64,000 nucleotides of DNA from JAJTFW01 sp903922455 (GTDB lineage: Bacteria; Bacteroidota; Bacteroidia; AKYH767-A; OLB10): the NCBI GenBank assembly GCA_943329665.2, contig CALQEU020000004.1:104781-168780 (forward strand), given 5' to 3'. Under the pieces are notes generated by a model that was not told where the DNA came from, did no database searches, and saw only the letters and a list, made by a program, of their open reading frames with translations. The position numbers and the translations under genes were made by a program. Below are positions 7,945 through 17,632 of the stretch, piece by piece. Each line of letters starts with the position of its first letter. The first letter of the stretch is position 1.

Positions 7945-8854
7945 AATCTAATAAATCCATCAAACGGTTTAAATCATCATTGCTAAAATAATTGAACGTG
8001 ATTTGTCCGCTTCCATTGTCTTTATGTTTTATTGCCACTTTTGTCTCAAAACGGTGTTCCAATCGATCTTCTAAGTTCCGCACTTCAATGGCCCAAGAGG
8101 CATTTCCTTTTTTATTCTTTCCTTTTTTCTTTGGAGAATTTTGACGGACTAAATCTTCTACTTTTCGAACCGAAAGATCATTTTCAATAATGTCATTGAA
8201 AATTTTCAATTGCATTCCAATATCATCAACCCCTAAAATAGCTCTGGCATGTCCCATGGTAATGCGTCCGTCACGAATGGCAAACTGAACTTGAGGTGGA
8301 AGTTTTAATAAACGTAAATAGTTAGTCACGGTAGATCTTTCTTTTCCTACACGTTCACCCAATGCTTCCTGTGTTAAGCTACACTCCTCGATGAGACGTT
8401 GGTAACTAATCGCAATTTCTAACGCATTTAAGTTTTCACGTTGAATATTTTCCACCAATGCCATCTCCAACATCGATTGATCGTTGGCAGTACGCACATA
8501 AGCAGGAACAGCAGTAAGTCCGGCCAAACGAGATGCTTTATAGCGTCTTTCTCCACTGATGATTTGATAGCGATCGTGACTCATTCTACGCACCGTAATG
8601 GGCTGAATAATGCCTTGTGTTTGTATGGATTCAGCCAATTCTCTCAGTGCTGACTCATCAAATTCGGTACGAGGTTGAAAAGGATTTGCTTCTATTTGAC
8701 TCAATGGAATTAGAGAAACTCCACCTGGACTTGGTTTATTTGTTGTGTTATCACTGATTGGTTGTCCAATCACTGCGGACTCTTGATCGGTCGCGTTGTT
8801 CCCTTCTAACAAAGCACTAAGTCCTCTCCCTAACGCTGATTTTTTCGTTGACAT
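7937..8854 (-). CDS. parB: Chromosome-partitioning protein ParB
   Basis: DNA-binding CTPase that loads at parS sites and acts with ParA in chromosome segregation. The CTP-binding N-domain shows IPLSQIEANPFQPRTEFDE and GERRYKASRLAG (residues about 120-131). The helix-turn-helix core follows (LTQEALGERVGKERSTVTNYLRLL), then a lysine-rich linker and a short C-terminal dimerisation part; its 305 residues are normal. It starts 21 bases after parA ends. I saw no canonical parS palindrome in the window. Confidence 0.96.
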   Translation of the reverse strand: MSTKKSALGRGLSALLEGNNATDQESAVIGQPISDNTTNKPSPGGVSLIPLSQIEANPFQPRTEFDESALRELAESIQTQGIIQPITVRRMSHDRYQIISGERRYKASRLAGLTAVPAYVRTANDQSMLEMALVENIQRENLNALEIAISYQRLIEECSLTQEALGERVGKERSTVTNYLRLLKLPPQVQFAIRDGRITMGHARAILGVDDIGMQLKIFNDIIENDLSVRKVEDLVRQNSPKKKGKNKKGNASWAIEVRNLEDRLEHRFETKVAIKHKDNGSGQITFNYFSNDDLNRLMDLLDFD

Positions 8855-8875
8855 AATTTATTCCTTTAACAAAAA

Positions 8876-9712
8876 TTAGTTCTCTGATATTTTTAATTTA
8901 TCCATCACCTTTTCGGTCAGTACTTTTTCTTCTGCCGACATTTTCGTCATGTTATTCTTTTGAAGAATTTCACGAGCAAGGTTAAGATAATTAATGGCAC
9001 CTTTACTCGCGGCATCATGCATGATGATGCTTTCACCGAAACTTGGAGCTTCTCCTAATTTGGTGTTGCGTTGAATGATGGTATCGAAAACGATATCTTG
9101 AAAATGCGTTTTTACTTCTTCTACCACTTGATTACTCAAACGCAGACGCATATCGTACATCGTTAACAGAATTCCTTCTATGGCTAATTCTGGATTTAAT
9201 CGACTTTGAACAATTTTGATGGTATTCAAAAGTTTTCCTAAACCTTCCAAGGCAAAATACTCACATTGCACAGGAATTATCACCGAATCGGCTCCGGTAA
9301 GGGCATTGATCGTTACTAATCCGAGTGAAGGCGAACAATCGATAATGATAAAATCAAAATCGGCTGAAACGATTTCCAACACCTGCTTCATCATTCGCTC
9401 GCGGTTCGGCATCTGGATCATTTCGATCTCGGCACCTACTAAGTCAATATGAGAAGGAAGAAGAAAAAGGTGAGGTGTTTTCGTTTCAAGAATTATATCC
9501 CTTGGGTTCACATCATTGATGATGCATTCGTAGATCGATGTCTTCACCGTGCGCGGATCGAAGCCAACGCCAGATGTAGCATTTGCTTGTGGATCGGCAT
9601 CTACCAACAGTGTACGGTATTCAAGGACAGCCAAACTTGCTGCTAGATTTATTGCCGTTGTAGTTTTACCTACGCCGCCTTTCTGATTCGCTATTGCTAT
9701 TATTTTTGCCAT
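8876..9712 (-). CDS. parA: Chromosome-partitioning ATPase ParA (Soj)
   Basis: Walker-type ATPase that binds DNA non-specifically and positions ParB-parS complexes. The deviant Walker A motif KGGVGKTTTAINLA starts near residue 11, Walker A' is VDADPQANATSGVG, and Walker B is FDFIIIDCSPSLGL. Its 278 residues are typical. It is the promoter-proximal gene of the parA-parB-DUF5683-dapB-lepB run; the hydrolase gene upstream ends only 38 bases before its start, so transcription may come from further upstream. Confidence 0.97.
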   Translation of the reverse strand: MAKIIAIANQKGGVGKTTTAINLAASLAVLEYRTLLVDADPQANATSGVGFDPRTVKTSIYECIINDVNPRDIILETKTPHLFLLPSHIDLVGAEIEMIQMPNRERMMKQVLEIVSADFDFIIIDCSPSLGLVTINALTGADSVIIPVQCEYFALEGLGKLLNTIKIVQSRLNPELAIEGILLTMYDMRLRLSNQVVEEVKTHFQDIVFDTIIQRNTKLGEAPSFGESIIMHDAASKGAINYLNLAREILQKNNMTKMSAEEKVLTEKVMDKLKISEN

Positions 9713-9750
9713 TTAAGTAGGGCTTTCGATGATTTATGTAAACTACTGAA

Positions 9751-10431
9751 TTATATTGTAATATTATTTCCAATCTTCATTAATAAAAGCTCTTTTCCGG
9801 CGGCTGCAAACTTACCAAAAGCTTCGTCTTGATCAATCTTAATGTAACCAAAAGTATCGTAATGCATTCCTATAATTTTATCACAATGAATGAAATCACT
9901 TGCTATTACGGCATTATCAATACCCATAGTAAAGTTATTTCCGATAGGCAAGAAAGCCACGTCAATTTTCTTGTAATCGCCTATCAATTTCATGTCTAAA
10001 GTTAACGCAGTATCTCCAGCATAGTATATGTTCCCTTCTTTTGTTTCTAACAAAAATCCCATCGCATTTCCGCCATAGGAACCATCAGGAAGTGAAGAAC
10101 TATGCACGGCATTCACACATTTTACCTTTCCAAAATCAAACATCCAGTGTCCGCCAATATTCATGGGATGTGATTTTTCAACACCTTGACTACTAAGCCA
10201 ATTAACGATCTCCCAATTGCTAATGATGGTGGCTCCGCTTTGCTTTGCGATAGAAGCCGCGTCCGCAATATGGTCTTGGTGTCCATGTGAAATTAAGATA
10301 TAATCGGGCATTAACTTCTTAATATCGATGGAAGAAGCCAATTCATTGGGAGTAATAAATGGATCAAATAGAAGAACAGAATTATCTACCTCAACGGTAA
10401 AGCAAGAATGTCCTAAATAAGTGATAATCAT
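9751..10431 (-). CDS. UPF0173-type metal-dependent hydrolase (metallo-beta-lactamase fold)
   Basis: A soluble 226-residue protein of the metallo-beta-lactamase superfamily, UPF0173/YtkL-like, with unknown substrate. It opens with MIITYLGHSCFTVE, exactly as family members do, so I place the start at the ATG (complement of 10429-10431) rather than at the TTG three codons upstream. Metal ligands are visible in ISHGHQDHIADA (HxHxDH), in the later AVHSSSLPDG, in YYAGDTALT, and in a C-terminal histidine (GMHYDTFG). A TATCTTTG -7 box lies 53 bases upstream. Confidence 0.88.
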   Translation of the reverse strand: MIITYLGHSCFTVEVDNSVLLFDPFITPNELASSIDIKKLMPDYILISHGHQDHIADAASIAKQSGATIISNWEIVNWLSSQGVEKSHPMNIGGHWMFDFGKVKCVNAVHSSSLPDGSYGGNAMGFLLETKEGNIYYAGDTALTLDMKLIGDYKKIDVAFLPIGNNFTMGIDNAVIASDFIHCDKIIGMHYDTFGYIKIDQDEAFGKFAAAGKELLLMKIGNNITI

Positions 10432-10483
10432 ATTAAACAATAAATTTTTTGAGTGGTTTTAAAGCCAGTTTATGGCATTCAGG

Positions 10484-10491
10484 CAAAGATA
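10484..10491 (-). promoter_or_regulatory. Putative -7 box for the hydrolase gene
   Basis: The minus-strand octamer TATCTTTG matches TAnnTTTG exactly and lies 53 bases upstream of the ATG at 10431. No clear -33 element stands at the normal spacing. Confidence 0.5.
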
Positions 10492-10641
10492 AGTTTCTGC
10501 CTCGGCCTTTGCTATTAAAAGTAGGTGTTGTTCCTCAAAGGAATGAGTAGAGAAGAGTTAATTTATTAACATCGTGAGGAGCGGGCTTTTCGTTCTAAAA
10601 AATTACTTACTGAATCTGGAATTACGCTCCGGATAAAAAAT

Positions 10642-10669
10642 AGCTTCTAGCTGCTGGCTTCTAGCTTCT
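10642..10669. repeat. Short AGCTTCTAGC direct and inverted repeats
   Basis: Within the 259-base gap between two minus-strand genes, the word GCTTCTAGCT occurs twice (about 10643 and 10658) around CTGCTGG. Because AGCTTCTAGC is close to its own complement, the stretch can fold on itself. A run of eight T's and a second TCTGTGAT follow. It is probably a decayed intergenic repeat; no other function is evident. Confidence 0.5.
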
Positions 10670-10690
10670 GTGATTTTTTTTCTGTGATGC

Positions 10691-13162
10691 TTATCTATAC
10701 AGTAAAAAAGTTCCGCGGTCAACTTCTTCCAGAAAACGACCATTATCGTAGCCAGAGTATTTCAATACATAAGTGTAAACTCCAACTTGCGCATCCTGAT
10801 TATTATAGGTGCCATCCCAACCAATATCTGGATTTTGAGAGCTAAAAATCAATTGTCCAAAGCGAGTATAAATATCGAATCGAACTTGAAAATCAGTACA
10901 GTTTGCTTTGTAATTATAAGTCTCGTTTTTAGTATCCCGATTTGGAGTAAAAGCATTGGGTAAATACACTAAGCAATTACAAATATTAAAAGTAAGTTCG
11001 ATGGTGTCTGCCGAAACACCACATTGATTGATTGCTGTTGCGTAGTACTTTCCTGTAATTCGAGGTTGAAACAAGGAGTCTGTAGACCCATCTTGCCAAG
11101 AATAAGTTGCTCCATAATTATAAGCACTTAACACCAAGGGTTGACCTGCACAAAGGATAGAATCTTCACCAAAACTAACATTCGGTTTATCTTGTTGATC
11201 GAGAATAATAGTATCAGAAGCAGTACAATTGTTGATAGATACGATAACAGAATATACACCTGGATCTTCAGCGAATATAAATTGGTCGACAGTGCCATCT
11301 TGCCATAAATAAGTAGCTGCCGGATTGGTAGCATCCAAAAAGATAGGGAACCCTTTACATAATGTGGTATCAGGCCCAAATGCAACAAAAGGAGCAGGCG
11401 AAAAGATGACATCCACAGCATCCGTTGTTGAACAATTGTTTTGAGTTACCGTTACTGAATAATTTCCAGAAGTAGTTACCGATAAAGTTTGGTTAGAGGT
11501 ACCATTTTGCCAGCTATAAGTAGCTCCAGTATTTCCAGCATCTAAAACAACAGTATCACTGTCGCAAGCATTAATAATGAGACCTAAATCGACCACTGGA
11601 GAATTATTAAAAATTCCGTCTACAGTATCTTCGCCTATACATCCTAATTTATCAATTCTTACCCAAAAAGTATTGGTGGTATCTGCGTCAAAAGTTAAAG
11701 TTGAAGTATTGTTTTGCCATAAAATAGTTTGTCCAGGAAATGAACCAGGATTCAAAGTAACAATGGTTCCCAAACAAGCTGTAAAATCACTGCCCAAATC
11801 TGGATCCGGTGTCTCGATGATTTGAATAGTATATCGAACTGTATCTCTTAATAATCCTTGCCAAACAACAGCGGTTACTAAATAACTTCCACCTGAATTA
11901 AAAGTATGCTGAGGGTTTATTTGAGTGCTCACATTAAAAATTCCTGAAGCCAGATCACCAAAATCCCAACGTACAGAATCGGGCGCAGGGAAGACAGTTG
12001 TAAATTGAGTAGGAGCTCTTGAACAAGTATCTGCATAGGTGAAATCAGCAACAATAAAGAAGCTTTGCAAGAAGTTAGGTAAACCATATTGACCCAATTT
12101 TCCTCCTAAGAACAAGGTGTTTGGAGCAAATCCAGCAGCAGCGCCAAGCAATAAAGGCTGATCTATTGATGCCAAGGAAGTTGATTGGAATTGGCAAACA
12201 TAAATTTTCCCATCAATGCCGAGTTGCAATCCACCAATGAAACCTGGAACCGTTCCAATAGATTGACCTGAAGCAATGATAGCCGCATTACTTCCCGCAT
12301 TTAAATCATACTGAAAAATTTGACCTGGATTACTCGTAGTTCCTACATAAACAAATCGACTATCCGAAGAAAATTCGACGCCATAAATTTGTGTGGTGAA
12401 AGTGATATTAATAGGATTTGATATTTGACCAGTTATATTATTGAAATCGAAAATCTCACATATTTTTAGTCCACGAATAGCACAAGCCAATTTCTGCGCA
12501 TTTGAACTGGCTTTTAAGTAACCATGTGAATTGGTGAAATTACCTCCATGAACTACTCCCACAGTGGAAGTAATGGGTGTCGAAGAAACGCCGCTTGGAG
12601 TGATTTCAAAAGCTAAAAAATCGCCGTTATTCCATCCGTGTACAATGACAAAAGCATCAATACCATTTGCATGACGTACGGCGGTTAACTTTTCGGTGAC
12701 AGGAGTTGCTAACGTGACATTTTTCACGGTAACATCACCGTTTCCACCATTCAAACTCATATCCACTTCACTGTAACAGAGTCCGCGCGGACCACCATTC
12801 GTATCAACAGTAAAAATATAATAAGTGCCAGGAGTAGCGGGCTTAGGAACAATAATCGCAGTTTGTGTAGCGGCGCCATCCCCATTCAATCCAGTACCGG
12901 AAGGCATGGGAGTATGCGTTTTATCCCAGACCATATTTCCATTTGTGTAAAATTGAAGAACGCCATTTACATCTGAAATAGTGGCACATCCTTCAAAAGC
13001 ACTCATTGCGCCATTGGTTATTGCGGTAGGCGGGACGGTATTAAAATCCAAGCCCGCTTGGTTTCCAAAATACCAATACCTTCCTTCTAATGTTTGTGCA
13101 AAACTTGAGGAATGGCTGATCGTGATAAGAAATAGTAGAAGAAGGCTATGAATCCGTTTCAT
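10691..13162 (-). CDS. Secreted T9SS type B protein with PKD/Ig-like repeats and CHU_C domain
   Basis: An 823-residue surface or secreted protein of unknown binding target. A signal peptide (residues 1-22, ending SSSFAQ) leads into a beta-propeller-like region of about 340 residues that starts RYWYFGNQAGLDFN, a form common in Bacteroidota surface proteins. A PKD-like domain (FTYADTCSRAPTQFTTVFPA onward) follows. Then come four Ig-like repeats of about 65-70 residues, each with a DLG/AFG/SFG-x4-C start and a YxWQNGT/DGST centre. The last 85 residues (CLVYLPNAFTPNRDTKNETY onward) are a gliding-motility-associated CHU_C type B sorting domain. Export through the type IX system is therefore expected. 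The ATG at the complement of 13160-13162 fits the signal peptide. Confidence 0.88.
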   Translation of the reverse strand: MKRIHSLLLLFLITISHSSSFAQTLEGRYWYFGNQAGLDFNTVPPTAITNGAMSAFEGCATISDVNGVLQFYTNGNMVWDKTHTPMPSGTGLNGDGAATQTAIIVPKPATPGTYYIFTVDTNGGPRGLCYSEVDMSLNGGNGDVTVKNVTLATPVTEKLTAVRHANGIDAFVIVHGWNNGDFLAFEITPSGVSSTPITSTVGVVHGGNFTNSHGYLKASSNAQKLACAIRGLKICEIFDFNNITGQISNPINITFTTQIYGVEFSSDSRFVYVGTTSNPGQIFQYDLNAGSNAAIIASGQSIGTVPGFIGGLQLGIDGKIYVCQFQSTSLASIDQPLLLGAAAGFAPNTLFLGGKLGQYGLPNFLQSFFIVADFTYADTCSRAPTQFTTVFPAPDSVRWDFGDLASGIFNVSTQINPQHTFNSGGSYLVTAVVWQGLLRDTVRYTIQIIETPDPDLGSDFTACLGTIVTLNPGSFPGQTILWQNNTSTLTFDADTTNTFWVRIDKLGCIGEDTVDGIFNNSPVVDLGLIINACDSDTVVLDAGNTGATYSWQNGTSNQTLSVTTSGNYSVTVTQNNCSTTDAVDVIFSPAPFVAFGPDTTLCKGFPIFLDATNPAATYLWQDGTVDQFIFAEDPGVYSVIVSINNCTASDTIILDQQDKPNVSFGEDSILCAGQPLVLSAYNYGATYSWQDGSTDSLFQPRITGKYYATAINQCGVSADTIELTFNICNCLVYLPNAFTPNRDTKNETYNYKANCTDFQVRFDIYTRFGQLIFSSQNPDIGWDGTYNNQDAQVGVYTYVLKYSGYDNGRFLEEVDRGTFLLYR

Positions 13163-13272
13163 GAATGTACAAAAATGCTAAAAAGTACTCATCTAAAAAA
13201 GTAAAAATCCGTCTGTTGCAGTTAGTATCGGGTAAATCTTCTGATTTAGCGGTTCAAATCGTTTCCCTTTTC

Positions 13273-13280
13273 TACTTTTG
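13273..13280 (+). promoter_or_regulatory. Putative -7 box for the M16 peptidase gene
   Basis: TACTTTTG fits TAnnTTTG and ends 22 bases before the ATG at 13303, which would leave a leader of only about 15 bases. No clear -33 TTG is seen at the usual distance. Confidence 0.55.
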
Positions 13281-13302
13281 AAGCTCAAAATATTTAATAA
13301 AC

Positions 13303-16221
13303 ATGCAAAAAGTTAAGCAACTACTCGTCCTCTTGGTGATGGGTTTTCTTCCATTTCTTGGCTATTCTCAAACAGAAATAGCCGCTAACATTCCATATGA
13401 TACAATAGCTGGGGATCCGTTGAAAGCCAGAATATATACTTTGGAAAACGGATTAAAAGTTTATTTGTCGGTTTATAAAGATGAGCCTAGATTTCAATCG
13501 ATGATCGGCGTAAAATCTGGATCAAAGCAAGACCCGTCTGACCACACCGGATTAGCTCATTACCTAGAACATTTACTTTTTAAAGGAACAGATGTTTATG
13601 GAACGAATGATTATGCTAAAGAAAAGCTTCTTTTAGATACCATCGTGAGTCTTTATGAACAGTATGGTGCACTTAAAGATTCAACGTTGCGAAAACGGAT
13701 GTATCATAAAATTGATTCTATTTCAGGAGAGGCAGCAAAATTTGCTATTCCCAATGAGTTTGATAAAATGATGGAAGGGCTGGGTGTAACTCAAGTAAAT
13801 GCATACACCTCAAATGAGCAAACGGTTTATATCAATAATGTTCCGAGCAATCAGCTTGAAAATTTCCTGACAGTAGAGGCTGAACGTTTTCGGAAATTAG
13901 TGATGCGTCTATTTCATACTGAGCTAGAAGCGGTATATGAAGAAAAGAACATTTCACTTGACAGAGATAACTCCAAGGTGTATGAATCATTATATGCTTC
14001 ATTATTTGAGAACCATCAATACGGAACTCAAACAACGATTGGAACCATTGATCATTTGAAAAGTCCATCATTAGTATCCATTCAAAAATATTTTGATACG
14101 TACTACACTCCGAATAATATGGTCTTGGCACTAAGTGGCGATTTTGATCCAGATGAAGCCATTCGAATTATTAGTGAGAAATTTGGTAAAATGATGCCAA
14201 AGGATATTCCACCATTTAGTGTTGCTAACGAAAAATTTATAAAAATGCCTGTTGTAAAGGAAGTGTGGGGACCAGATGCAGAGAGTATGATGATGGGATT
14301 TCGATTCAAAGGTGCAAATTCACCAGATGCTGATTTATTAACTGTGGTAGATTATATTTTGTCGAATGGACAAGCCGGACTTCTTGACATTAATTTGAAT
14401 ACAAAACAAAAAGTACTTAGTGCAGGATCTTCCACTGATATCATGAAAGATTACAGTGTACATATGTTTTCCGGTCGACCAAGAGAAGGTCAAACGTTAG
14501 AGCAAGTTCGTGATCTTTTACTCGGACAAATCATGGAAATGAAGATGGGAAATTTTCCCGATTGGATGATCACTGCTGTAATTAATAATTTAAAGTTAGA
14601 GCAAGAAAAAGCATATGAAAGTAATTTCAGTCGTGCTTCTGCCATGTTAAATGCTGAGTTGGATGGAGTTCCTTATAAAGATGTAGTGAATCGATTAGAT
14701 CGTTTATCAAAAATCAATAAAGAACAAGTCATTCAATTTGTTCGTGATTGGTATGGCGATAATTATGTTATCGTGTTCAAGAGAAGTGGGGTAGATGAGA
14801 ATTCGGTTAAAGTGGAAAAACCTTCTATCACACCAGTTGTCATGAACAGAGATATGCAATCGCTGTTTTTAAAGACAATCATGGAGAATAAAGTGAAACC
14901 CATCGCTCCTGTTTTTATTGATTATGCAACCTCCATTCAAACCAATAAATTGAAAAGTTCAATACCAGTATACTCCGTAAAAAATACAGAGAATAATTTA
15001 TTTTCGATGAGTTATACAGTAGAAATAGGCAATGCAAATGATAAGCGTTGGCCATTCATTATGCAGTATGTGGATTATTTAGGAAACGATAAATTCACTG
15101 CCTCTCAACTTCAAGAAGAATTCTACAAATTAGGTTGTTCTTATTCTGCATTTGCTAGTGAAGATGAAATCAATATTAGCTTAGATGGTATTAGCAGCAA
15201 TTTCACATCAGCTTTACTTTTATTAGAGAGCTTGTTAGCAGGTCCGGTTGCGGACGAGGAAGCATTGAAAAATTTAGTGGATGATATTCTCAAAAAAAGG
15301 GAGAACGCCAAATTAAATAAGAATGAAATATTGTCGCGCGTTTCTTCATACGCTCGTTTTGGTCCCGAGTCGGCCGCTACTTATTTGATGAGTGAAGAAG
15401 AATTAAAGCAAATCACGGGAAAGGATTTAGCGGTTATGCTACGTAACCTCACAGGTTATATGCATCGTATCGATTATTATGGAACTTTAGAAACGCCAAA
15501 GTTGATTGAGCTGCTCAATAAATTTCACAAAACTCCACGCGGATTCCAAGCGGTTACAAAAGGAAAAGTATTTACTGAAGAGGCGACTGATGATGGAAAA
15601 GTATTTTTCGTGAATTATGAAATGAAGCAAGCTGAAGTACAATTCTTATCAAAAGGTGGAGCCTACGACAAAAATATTCAACCGATGGTGCAAATGTATA
15701 GCCGCTATTTTGGTGGAAGCATGTCGTCGCCTGTATTTCAAACGATGAGAGAAAGTAAAGCATTAGCTTATTCGGTAAGTTCAAGATATGTTTCACCAAG
15801 CCGCCTAGATCGTTCTTATTTAAACATGGCCTATATTGGTACGCAAGCCGATAAATTGCCAGAAGCACTTGATGGCATGATGGAATTATTGCAAGTGATG
15901 CCCGTTTCGGAAAAATCCTATACTCAAGCAAAAGAAGGCGTTTTACAAGGTATTGCCAGCGATCGAACTACCAAGATGGAAATCATCAGGTCCTTCCACG
16001 GATTAAAGAAATTAGGAATCAATTATGATTTGAGAAAGGAGACCTATGAAAAAATTTCTTCTATGTCCATAAAAGATGTGGAAGCATTTCATCAAAAGTA
16101 TATCAAAGGAAAAAAATACAGAATCGCAGTAATCGGTTCAAAAGAGAAAATTAATTTTAAAGACTTGGAAAAATTCGGTCCGGTGAAGGAGTTGGATTTG
16201 AAACAGGTGTTTGGGTACTAG
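13303..16221 (+). CDS. M16 family zinc metallopeptidase, two-domain, exported
   Basis: A 972-residue pitrilysin/insulinase-family protein that probably degrades peptides in the periplasm or at the envelope. A signal peptide (residues 1-23, ending GYSQ) precedes the catalytic M16 half, which has the inverted zinc motif HYLEH (H86, E89, H90). The distal glutamate ligand is expected in ELEAVYEEKN (residues 207-216). About 120 residues separate the two, against about 75 in pitrilysin; the extra part (about residues 105-150) is an insertion between them. The second half (about 550-972) is the inactive M16-like partner, with the usual SMSSPVFQTMRESKALAYSV segment. It is flanked by a short leader and a strong terminator, so it is probably monocistronic. 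Confidence 0.92.
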   Translation: MQKVKQLLVLLVMGFLPFLGYSQTEIAANIPYDTIAGDPLKARIYTLENGLKVYLSVYKDEPRFQSMIGVKSGSKQDPSDHTGLAHYLEHLLFKGTDVYGTNDYAKEKLLLDTIVSLYEQYGALKDSTLRKRMYHKIDSISGEAAKFAIPNEFDKMMEGLGVTQVNAYTSNEQTVYINNVPSNQLENFLTVEAERFRKLVMRLFHTELEAVYEEKNISLDRDNSKVYESLYASLFENHQYGTQTTIGTIDHLKSPSLVSIQKYFDTYYTPNNMVLALSGDFDPDEAIRIISEKFGKMMPKDIPPFSVANEKFIKMPVVKEVWGPDAESMMMGFRFKGANSPDADLLTVVDYILSNGQAGLLDINLNTKQKVLSAGSSTDIMKDYSVHMFSGRPREGQTLEQVRDLLLGQIMEMKMGNFPDWMITAVINNLKLEQEKAYESNFSRASAMLNAELDGVPYKDVVNRLDRLSKINKEQVIQFVRDWYGDNYVIVFKRSGVDENSVKVEKPSITPVVMNRDMQSLFLKTIMENKVKPIAPVFIDYATSIQTNKLKSSIPVYSVKNTENNLFSMSYTVEIGNANDKRWPFIMQYVDYLGNDKFTASQLQEEFYKLGCSYSAFASEDEINISLDGISSNFTSALLLLESLLAGPVADEEALKNLVDDILKKRENAKLNKNEILSRVSSYARFGPESAATYLMSEEELKQITGKDLAVMLRNLTGYMHRIDYYGTLETPKLIELLNKFHKTPRGFQAVTKGKVFTEEATDDGKVFFVNYEMKQAEVQFLSKGGAYDKNIQPMVQMYSRYFGGSMSSPVFQTMRESKALAYSVSSRYVSPSRLDRSYLNMAYIGTQADKLPEALDGMMELLQVMPVSEKSYTQAKEGVLQGIASDRTTKMEIIRSFHGLKKLGINYDLRKETYEKISSMSIKDVEAFHQKYIKGKKYRIAVIGSKEKINFKDLEKFGPVKELDLKQVFGY

Positions 16222-16658
16222 AAAGAAAAATTAAATATTGATAATGGTTTAAAAAGGGTAGGGTAAACTTATCATTTTTAAACCATTATTTTTTTAAACC
16301 ATTTGTCCCAACAGTTAGCTTTAATATCTCAAGAACATTGGGTTCAGCGATAGTGGTAGATATTTATACCATCTCACGTTGGTTCTAAAATTCCACTAGT
16401 TCTCCTATTTGTCAAATGGTGATAAGCTAGTGATTGTTCAATATTCAATTAAAAACACAATTGATTCACTGATAATTTCTTTTTAGGATATAAAAGTGAA
16501 ATGATTTCAATTCTGGTTGGATTGGCAATTGCTTTTAGAAAGGATGCCGCTTTGCTTGATTTTTATGAAGGTGTAGCCATGTTACAAAGAAAACATGGAA
16601 CCACTGATATATTGGTAACTTTTGCAACTAAAAAAATGAAAAGTATCAGTTTTGTTAA
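16222..16658. other. Intergenic region between convergent M16 and mlaD genes
   Basis: The first 75 bases hold the terminator of the M16 gene. The rest is AT-rich without repeats that I can see. A plus-strand open frame begins at 16501 and runs 52 codons before entering the 3' end of mlaD on the opposite strand; I do not recognise its product and do not call it a gene. Confidence 0.5.
16243..16295 (+). terminator. Intrinsic terminator after the M16 peptidase gene
   Basis: AATGGTTTAAAAA (16243-16255) pairs with TTTTTAAACCATT (16275-16287), a 13-bp stem with a 19-base loop, followed by a T-rich tract (16289-16295). It lies 22 bases past the stop codon. Confidence 0.75.
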
Positions 16659-17630
16659 TTATGGCTGTGCCTTTTTATCTTCTTTAGCTTTATTTTTAAA
16701 GTATCTCTTAAATAAAATATTGCTCTGCATAGCCTTTAAGTTTTCATTTAAGAGTTGAGTACTTAAATTCAAATTCGCAAAAATTGCTTTCATATCCAAT
16801 GCCATCGCAGTATCGCGTGCTAAAACGCCTAACGGTCCTGGGGTGATGTTTAAGTCTTCCATAAACTCATGCATGTGATGTAATGCGAGTTTTGCGGTAT
16901 CCGTTGCTGCCTTTAAATTTTCCACGGTCATTTCAAAGTTTTTTGCAACTGAATCGTCGGCAAGAATCTTACCAGCCATCCCTTGTCCTTTTTTAATCTC
17001 ATCTATTAATGCTTCTGCATCTTTGGTCATGTTCACAGCGGAATGTGATGCATTTTCAATGCTCAGCAAGGTCCGACGAAAATTCACATAAGGTGTAGAA
17101 TCCGATAATAAATCCCAAAGGGGCTTGCTTTCTGTGATACGTTTGGTGATGGTTTTTAAATCGTGGGTGATGTCTAATACGTTGTTATTCGTTGTATTTA
17201 ATGTGCGCATCATTTCATCGGTTGCAACAGAACCCTGACTTGAAATCGTATCATTCTCAACTACAAAAGGAGAGTTAGCATCTAAAGTGGAAACATTGAT
17301 CAACTTATTTCCCATCAACCCATCAGAACCAATTTCAGCAATTGACTTTTTACGAATGTAGCGCATCGCATCTTCACGAATGACCATCTCCACCAATACA
17401 GCTGTATCACTTTCAATAGTTACTTCATTAATGGTACCGATGGTAATACCCGCAAATCGAACGTTATTGCCCGCTATTAATCCATTCACATTATTAAATC
17501 GAACGTATATTGATAACGTTTTATTGAAGATATTTTGCTTAGTACCGATGAGGTATAAAGAAACAATTAGAAGAATTGTTCCCGTCAACACAAAGATTCC
17601 AAGTTTGACTTTATTTGCAGCTTTTTCCAT
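16659..17630 (-). CDS. mlaD: MlaD family MCE-domain lipoprotein/phospholipid-binding protein
   Basis: Periplasmic substrate-binding subunit of the Mla-type ABC transporter that moves phospholipids between the membranes. One N-terminal membrane anchor (about residues 9-28, LGIFVLTGTILLIVSLYLIG) is followed by a single MCE domain (about 40-125) with VRFNNVNGLIAGNNVRFAGI and GDGLMGNKLI-like segments. A long helical C-terminal part follows. The 323 residues are longer than the proteobacterial subunit but usual for Bacteroidota. It starts two bases after mlaF ends, closing the mlaE-mlaF-mlaD operon. Confidence 0.92.
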   Translation of the reverse strand: MEKAANKVKLGIFVLTGTILLIVSLYLIGTKQNIFNKTLSIYVRFNNVNGLIAGNNVRFAGITIGTINEVTIESDTAVLVEMVIREDAMRYIRKKSIAEIGSDGLMGNKLINVSTLDANSPFVVENDTISSQGSVATDEMMRTLNTTNNNVLDITHDLKTITKRITESKPLWDLLSDSTPYVNFRRTLLSIENASHSAVNMTKDAEALIDEIKKGQGMAGKILADDSVAKNFEMTVENLKAATDTAKLALHHMHEFMEDLNITPGPLGVLARDTAMALDMKAIFANLNLSTQLLNENLKAMQSNILFKRYFKNKAKEDKKAQP

Positions 17631-17632
17631 TT

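Noticed and set aside
8876..9712. Plasmid-type ParA indicating a plasmid
   Set aside because: Its operon with parB, dapB and lepB is the usual chromosomal arrangement in Bacteroidota.
16501..16758. Possible 85-codon gene on the plus strand
   Set aside because: Its second half runs antisense through the mlaD 3' end, no domain is recognisable, and no promoter or conserved motif supports it.
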